From: Cyanoderma ruficeps
Lineage: Eukaryota > Chordata > Aves > Passeriformes > Timaliidae
NCBI GenBank assembly: GCA_008694505.1
Contig: VZDJ01000623.1
Span: 18,781,754 to 18,845,753, forward strand
DNA: 64,000 nucleotides
Direction: 5' to 3'
Each line of letters starts with the position of its first letter. Position 1 is the first letter of the stretch. The notes beneath the pieces were generated by a model, which made no database searches, was not told the DNA's origin, and was given only the letters and a program-made list of their open reading frames with translations. A program made the translations under genes and the position numbers. This document shows positions 54,001 through 63,000 of the stretch, in pieces.

Positions 54001-57000
54001 TTGAGGCCATCTTCTTTCATTTGTAATCTTGCTCCTTCTTTCCTTGTCTCAGATCAGTGCCACACTGGCACAGTCAAGTGACTATAAGGCAGAGATCCTT
54101 TCATCAGGGGACAACACAGCAACGGTGTGTGCCAATGAAAGAAAAACATATATTTGGGCTGTTAGCCCCAAAACACTGGGTAAGTTTGTCTTTTTACCAC
54201 CTTGATTTCATGTTTCTACTCCCACCCTTTAGGGCAGGATTAATAAACCACGAGCAGGCATTTCTGGACAGCTCCATTAATTGCTAATAAATTTGCTAAT
54301 AATTTTGGACTGGATTCTCAATGGGCAATGAGGACACCGTTCCTTCCCAGTTTTATAGCTGTGTTAATCTGCACTGCCTTCGAGTCCACATTGTCTTTTT
54401 TTTAAAGCAGTTGTAATTACTTGCATGTGTAAGTGCTGCAAAAGTTGAACGAATAAAGGCAGAAGAGCTATAATTAAATTATTGCAACACTGCCCTAGGT
54501 CAGAGAAAATTCAGTACAAGGCTAAAAAGAGGTGGAAATTGGTACTGAATGTCCATTTTCTGGCCAGGATGACCCCTCTTTCATTCCTCATACCGGGGCC
54601 ACAGGCAACCACTCCTTTCCACTAACAAACAGATATGGAATCTTGATGAAATTTGGTTTTACTGAGCTGTCTTTAGAGGAAACACATTTCTCAGCAGTTC
54701 ATCAGCCTAGAAGAGGCAGTCAAAACCAGAGGTAGTTGTAGACATTGGAGATAACTTCATTTCCTTGGGCTGTTGGGTGGCTTTCCAGGTGAGGTGAAAT
54801 TTGTGATTACTGCTGAGGCCAAAATGAGCACGGAAGATACTGGGAACAGCGCATCTCCAGAAGAGGAGGCCACTTACAGCGACACCTTGTTTCAGACCCT
54901 ACTCGTTGAGGTACAGTAGGAAATCTGCAGGTGCTTTCTGCCTCATGGAAACTGGAATTCCTGTGGCTGAGGGTTAGAAGAAATTAGGGGGGAGGGAGGG
55001 ATTGCAGTACAGTGAGGAGGGAGTACAGTACCTGTGTAGAGTAGGCTTCTCCATATCAAAATAAAAGTGAAAGTCATGGTGGTCACAGTATCCACTGTCC
55101 TTCTCCCACTGTCTGCTCCTTGGGACCATGATCATGTGTCCTGACAGCCCATGTTTCCAGAAGGGAGGAGATTCCATACCTTACTTTTAAGCACCTTTAG
55201 AATGTGACTCGAATACTAGGGAGGAGGATGGAGGGAAGATATAAAAGGAAAAGGGTTTCTCTTGAGCATCATAAAGCAACAGCTACATAGGATTAATTGG
55301 ACAGTCCCTCTCAGAGGCTAGAAATACCTATTTTTAACTGCTTTTTGAGGAGGAAGGTGCTCTGGAAAGGATGTTGGGTAAGAGAGGGAGCCATGGACAA
55401 AGAGGTGTTCCAGTGGAGGTAGGGTAGGACTGGGTACAAGAGGTGCATGGTCTGGATAGCCATATTTGCATGCTGTCTTACACTGCTAAATGTCATGGTT
55501 TCATGGTGATGTTCTGCATTTTTCTTTCTCTCACTTCACTGCAATCAAACAGCCTGAAGGTATTAAAAAGGAGTTGACTCAGAGCTCCCTCGTCTGTGCA
55601 AAAGGTGAGACAAGTTCATTCCTTCATTCCTTCATTCCTTCATTCCTTCATTCCTTCNNNNNNNNNNNNNNNNNNTCATTCCTTCATTCATTCATTCATT
55701 CATTCCAGGGAGTTAAGTGGAACTGATTCACTGTCTTGTAGATCTTGTCCTGCAAAACCAGAGACCCTTTCAGCGGAGGAAAGAGATATTCAGGGTGTCC
55801 TAGGGTGACTAGGACACAGGTCAGGGTGCTAGACTAAAATTCAGGATTTTCAGATACCTTTGGGTCATTGGGCAAGTCTCTGTGGTATTTTCCTTACCCA
55901 GACTGAAGACTATAACAGCCAAGACTTCTGTAAAAAACCCATAATTTTAACAATTCTTCTTTTCACATTTTCTCATCAGGTGAAAAGATTTCTGAACAAG
56001 TGTCTCTCAGCTTGCCAGGAAACGTAGTGCAGGGATCAGCCAGAGCTTATTTTTCTGTCATTGGTAAGTTTAATACTTAGACTAAATGCAAAATGGCATT
56101 TCTCTTATGCTGCACCAAGTGCCATCATGTATACACACACAAACCTTATGTAAAGTTGAAGAAGTAATTATTCCTGATTTTAGAAGGTAAGTTTTCTACT
56201 TTGGAAAATGGCAGTGAGAGGCAAAATTTGCTCACAATTCTCTCATATCAAGAGGACAAAATGGTCCAAAAATTTCCATTTATATTGCATTTCAGATTAT
56301 ACTGCATTAACATATCCAATTCAGTAGAGTAAAACAGCTGATTCAGATTAAAAGCAGCATAAGACAGACTTCTTTGAAAAAAATTATCTTAATTTCTTGG
56401 AAAAAAATCTTCAGAACTTTGCTGACTGCATAATTTCAAATTTACCATTTTGCATAGTGAAAAACATTTGTAAGTCAGTAAGTTCCCATAGAATAAAAGT
56501 TTCAGGTCCCAACTGACTCTATTAATCTGAAAGTCATTATTATAAGATTTCAGGGTTCTCTTCAGTGAAATTTTTTTGAGGTTCTGAACTCAGATTGTTT
56601 TCTAAACACAGTTGGTTTGGGTGCCTGTGTCTTTGTGAGGTGTGCTGATGCTGTGCAATTACAGCCTCTACAGCCCATCAGCATCGTACCCCACAGAGCA
56701 TTTTCACAAGCACGTGCAAAAACAGGAAGCAGGTTGTAAAGGGCAGGGAAATCTAACCCTTCCAAGGATTCATAGCTGTTTGTCAGAAGCCATGCCAGCC
56801 AGTATTGGTGCTCATTTTTTTCCTCTCAGATTCTCAGTTTCTCCCAGGTGTCCATCATCCAGAAAAGAAATGAAAAATGGGGACAATTCAGCCCTTTTTT
56901 TCTATTACGTGACTTTGGTCACTATGATTACTTTATATTAGTCATTGCCCTTGGGTTCACAATAAGAAAGTATAGACCAATGTATAATGCTCTGTAATAA

Positions 57001-60000
57001 AAACCTTCTGAGCTGAGCTGACTTCATACATTTTTCACTCTTCAGGAGACATTTTGGGTACAGCCATTCGGAACATGGATAACCTCCTCCATATGCCTTA
57101 TGGCTGTGGAGAACAGAACATGGCCTTGTTCACACCCAACATCTACGCCCTGGATTATCTGAATAAGACTGGACAGCTGACTGAAGAGATTAGAATCAGG
57201 GGTACTGGTTATTTATCCACAGGTAAGAGGTTTTCCGATTCTTCCATCTTCTTTCCCTGGGAAATGGTCACAGGACCAAGCCTGACAGAGTTTAAGCATT
57301 TGGACAATGCTATCAGGCAGATGGTGTGATTTTTGGGAGTCTTTGCATGGTTAAGAGGCGGACTTGACCATTGTTGGTCCCTTGCAACTCAGAATAAGCT
57401 AAGATTCTGTGATCTAGTATTGTGATTGTTTGCCTTGAACTCTTCAGCTCTACATGAGCACTGATCTCTGAATTCCAGTACCACAATAACTGCGTAGGAG
57501 CAGGTAATGAGAGCACCCCAAAAGCAGCATGTCATTCTTCCAGGAGCAAAAGCAGCTGGAATTCAGGGTGGTTGGCATTATTCACCAGATACAGATACAT
57601 TCCCTGATACTACATCCAAAAGTCTTACTGCTTCAGTTAACAAACAGCAGAATTAATCCTTTTCTGTGTTTAGAAAATGTTTCATCTTTGTTGTGTTTTC
57701 AGGCTACCAGAAACAGCTGTCATATAAACACCGGGATGGATCCTACAGCTCCTTTGGGTCACGAGATGGAGAAGGGAGTGTATGGTAAGTGATGACACTT
57801 TCCATTTCCCTAGAACAGGATCTTTAGGCTTTGAAAAACGTTCCAAGTATTCAGTGATTCTTATTTTTAATAGACTAAATGAATACCATTCAATTAATTT
57901 GAATCTCCTAGTAAAGGAGAAATTAATAACTGGAAAGAGGGCAACAAAAGGACAGTATGATCGTTGGGAGCTGGAGTACATAATATTCAACAGGAAACTT
58001 AGGATTGGGATTTGTTTAGCCTGTAGAAGAAGCTAATGGGAGAACTGGGTAAACTGTTCTGCAGCCTGGATGGGTACTGTGGAAATACAGAGTCATACTC
58101 TTGTTGGGGCTGCATAGAGCAAGGACAAGAGTTTGTCCTTACTCAAGTTGCTACAGAGACAACTCCAAGTGGGTAGAATGAATAAAAGTCTTCCCCAGGA
58201 GAAGGCTGTAGCACTGAGACAAATGCCCAGAGAGGCTGTGGATATCTCTATCCCTAGAGACTTTTACATGACTGGACAAAAGACTGAGCAGCCTGATACA
58301 GCTCTGAAGTTGGCCTTAGTTTAAGCAGGTGGTTGAACAGGCTTCCAAAGGTCTCCTCCAACCTGGTTTGTTTCATAATTCAATTAACTAAGACTAGAAA
58401 TTGCTAACATCAATCATCAAGCTGTGTCTAAAATAATGGTTTCAGCATGGTAATGGAGACATATCAGGTCAATTTTTGGTATCAGAATTTTATGCATATT
58501 ATTTATTTAAAACTTAGAAAACACTTTCTTCTTTTACCTCAAACATTATGAAGTTCTTTTGATGTCATTTTCTCTGCACATCCTATGCCCTGGTAAATGT
58601 CCTTGGTCTTGTTCACACCATACCTGCTTTCTGTTTCTGGGTCACCTGCAGGCTCACTGCCTTTGTGTACAAGTCACTGGAGCAAGCCAAGCGCTACATC
58701 TACATTGATGACAACGTCCAGTCTCAAACTTTGATCTGGCTGGCGAGCAAGCAGAAGTCAGATGGCTGCTTTGAAAATGTTGGATCACATTTCAACAATG
58801 CTTTGAAGGTAACTGACATAAGTATAGCTGCAGCCTTCCAGTCCTGCCATCTGGATTTATTTGGATAAGACATAAGCTTACTCTTCACCACACCCTTACT
58901 CTTCCTAGTCCTGTTATCTTGTGTCTCTTCTATACAAGCAGGGCATAACTCTTATGTGTACTCTTGATGATGAGGTAAAAACAAGTAGAACTTTCTGAGT
59001 TACAAGTCTTGGGTTTTATTTTCTACCACTGTATTGTGTGCTCAGCCACAAGCTATTGTCTGCTTTTTTACACAAGTATGAAAGTCAAGAAGATGCAGTC
59101 AATTACTTTGGCTTCATCGTGTGTGAACTTGATCTTTCTTATTCCTGTGCACACAGGGATACAGAAATTACTGCTGATCTCAGATCTAACTGATATATGA
59201 ACTATGAATAAATTCATATGTTTTTTCTTTCTAGGACATTTGTCCTAACCTGTTCTTTGCTTGTTTTCCATCAGGGTGGAGAAGAAGCTGAATACTCCCT
59301 CACAGCCTTTGTCGTGGTGTCATTGCTGGAGGCTGGACACTCTGCTGCAGTAGGTGTTTGGCACTGTTAGCTCAGTCAGCCATTTGTCAAACTGCACAAG
59401 CCACAGTCCTCACATCAGTGTTCCTTTAAAATGAGGAACTTTAATACTGACTGTAGGACAGAAGTTGACTGTAGACAGTCATTTTCAGGACGCTGCAGTC
59501 CCCTGCAAGTATTTAATGAGTATTACAAATCAGTTACATATCCAGTGCCTATGGACTCACTTGAAACATCCCTGAGGAATCCAGCCATTTTAGACTGTGG
59601 TAGTCGAAGTAGGCTCAAAATCCAGACTGAATTTGCCCACTCCATCCAGAGTCCACTTTGGAATTTTCTCTGAATTTGCCCAATCCAAAGTTCAAGCTAT
59701 CCAAATTTTCGGTCTACAAACTCTGCACATTTAGTTCCAAGTTGTGTTTCCATTTCCCTATGGAAATCTTAATCATGGAAGAAAACGATGAGCTGCTGGT
59801 TTGTAGTACTAGGCATTGGGAAATGAGAACCAAGGTCTGTTCTCTGCAATATATTTCCTGCATATCCTTGTGATGTTGTTTTTATGTTGACTTTGTTCTT
59901 TATGTAATGAGGAGGAGGAGAATTGTTCCAAATCTGACAAACATGTTCTAGATATGCTGATTTTTGGAACATCCTTCAGACATGGGGTATGGGCCATCAT

Positions 60001-63000
60001 CAAAGTACACGAGACCAATAAGATGAAAGCATTGTGCAGAATCAAATAGATATATAGCAACATAAATTTAACTTCCAATATCTTCATAAGAAGATCCAAA
60101 ACCTGGTGCCACATGTTTAAGTGAACCTGCAGAGACACGACATGGTCAGTAGTGTGCTGGTGATGTCTGAGATGAAGAAGAGTTCACAGAGATAGTTGAT
60201 AAGGCTAAAAGGTCTGAAGAGTTACCTTGGTAGTTATAACTAGCAAATGAGCAATATCCATTTGAGAGAGCCTAGTCATGAGGTCTCAATACTCTTTACA
60301 TAGTTCTGTAAAAATGGTCCACATTTTATTGCTAAAGCCACCAAGGGACAAAGGTTTCACTCGTATAGGGTCATCTTATGAGTCAGGAAAAGAAACAGTG
60401 CTCTCTTATTCTGGCCATGCTGCCTCCAAATAAATGCAGAAAGGAAGCCGCATGACTGGATGGGCATTTTTTTACAGGATACACTCTGTAGGCTCTTGAG
60501 CATGCCACAGATCATGTAAATTTCTGGCATGAGGAGTCAGAGATTGCAGTTAAGCAATGATGGAAGTATTTAAAAAGTATTGTATGGAGACACAAATCCA
60601 AGTACCTGACACCCTACTATGTTTTGCATTACCAGCATCCTGTTGTTCGGAGTGGCATGAACTGTTTGGAAACTGCATTTAACAGTGGGGTCCACAACCT
60701 GTACAACCAGGCCCTCCTTGCCTATGTTTATGGCTTAGCTGGCAGAGAGGAGAGACGCCAGTTCTTCCTCAAGCAGCTGGACGGGGCAGCTGTCAGGGCT
60801 GGTAAGTGCAGCTTGGCCATGGTACAGGCGGTGCAGCTGATGGAATGGCCTGTTGTATCATGTAAGCTGTTCTGATACACAGTTTTGTCATGAATTCACT
60901 CCCTTCCCATTTCATGCCTGCTGTGCTACTGAATTTATCTCCAGGAGTTTTTCTGTCTGTCTCTTTTGGCTTCACAAAAGTTTGAGCTGTGGCCTGATCT
61001 ATGAAATTTTGAAATAATTTAGGGGGAGAGAGAGTCCCCTGCATGTCTCAACCCAAGGTATTGAAAGATTGTACCTAATTTTCCAATTAGTTTCCTCTTG
61101 TAATGCTGAACGAACCCACTTCGCTTGGCTATGTCATGTGCTCCTGTTTGCAACTGCCTTAGCATCCTTCTACTACATTGCCTTCACTTCAATCCCTCTT
61201 TGTCTTACACAGCCTGCTTTTATTAATTCCCTTTCCATCCCTTCCTGTTTTCTTTTCCAGCTCGGAAGTAAAACTTACCCAGTTCAGGACACCAAGATCT
61301 GAAAAAACTTTTTTTTTTTTCCCCATGTTTTTTACACTCTACTTCTCTGTTTTCAGGTGGATCTGTTTACTGGCAGAGAGAAAACAAGCCATCAGCAGAA
61401 CATTTCTCTGACTTCTATTCCCGTGCCCCTTCTGCTGAGATTGAAATGACCAGCTATGTGCTCCTGGCTCTGCTCAACAGAACCAAACACACTCCAGAAG
61501 ACTTATCTTATATTTCCCGCATTGTGTACTGGCTTATCAAACAACAGAACCCATATGGTGGCTTTTCCTCCACCCAGGTAACAACTGAGTGTGGTAAAAG
61601 GAAAGTGTCTTGGAGCAGTACAGTCTGCAAGCTGAATCTTGAGAAATGAAAAATCTTTCTGATGGCATATGGATTTGAATAGTACTGGATAACTGGTGCT
61701 TGCATGGGTTGCCTTGTCAAAGGCATCCCATGATCTTCAAGGTTTTACGTATAATTTGGTTTTAAGCAATGAGAATTTACCTGAGTTCCAAGCTAGCCAT
61801 GGACAGCAGTCACTGCTGACACAATATTATTCCAGGCCTCCTGCAATAATTAAAATCTGTTGCTCCAGAATCACAGAATCCAGAATGGCTCAGGCTGGAA
61901 GGAACCACAGGGGGTCATTTGATCCGATCCCCCTGCTCAAGCAGGGTCATCCTAGAACACATGGCACAGGATTGTGTCCAGACAGTTCTTGAATGCTTCC
62001 AGTGAGGGAGAACAACAACTTCTCTGGGTAGCCTGTTCTAGTGCGCATTCACCTGCACAGTGAGGAATCTCTTCCTCATGTTCAAGTGGAACTTCCTATG
62101 CATCCATTTCTGCCCATTGCCTCTTCTGCTATTGCTTAGTACCACCCAGAAGAGCCTGGATCCATCCTCTAGGCACTCTCCTTTCAGATATTTGTGAGAT
62201 TCCCTCTCAGTTGTCTCTTCTCAAGGCTGAACAGGCCCAATTGTGTCAGCCTTTCCTTGTAAGAGATGATCCAGTCCCTTAATCATTCTTTCATGGTGCT
62301 CCACTGGACCTGCTTCAGGAGCTCCATGTCTCTGCTGTACTGAGGAGCCCAGACTGGACACAGTCCTCCAGATACATCTCCCTAGGGCTGAGTAGAGAGG
62401 CCAAAGCCCTTCCTAATGTACCACAGATAGACTTACTGGTCACCAGAGCACACTGGTGGCTCAGGAACAGCTTTTTGTCTACCAGGACAAGTTCTACAAG
62501 AACTTGTGTCTTGTTCTTTGCAAAGCCCCCCTCTGCATTTATGAGCACTGACAAAACATCAGGGAAATAGGAGCTGCACTAATCTCACACACCATCTTAC
62601 ACCTGGGTATCTAACTGGGGATCCTGTTATTTTTTTCAGGACACTGTGGTTGCTCTCCAAGCTTTGGCCCACTACGGATATCTCACCTACTCCAAAAAAA
62701 GTCTTAATACAGTTGAAGTCCACTTCATGGAGACCCCCAGTAAGATTTTCCAGGTGAATGACAAGAACCGCTTCTTACTGCAGCAGGCTTCCTTACCCAC
62801 TATTCCAGGGAGTTACAGCGTGGAGGTGAATGGCAGTGGCTGTGTTTATCTGCAGGTAAGCTAGCTGGGAACTCAGCACCACCCTCTGGGAACTAAGCAG
62901 GGGGCTCTCCATGCTTTATTCCTCTCCATATGTCATGGTCTCCTTCAAGTCTCCTTCTGTCTCTTTCAGACCACCCTGAGATACAACATCCATTTGCCAA

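Noticed and set aside
59809..60138. A 109-codon - strand open frame in macroglobulin intron 27
   Set aside because: Overlaps other chance frames, no domain recognised, antisense within an intron.
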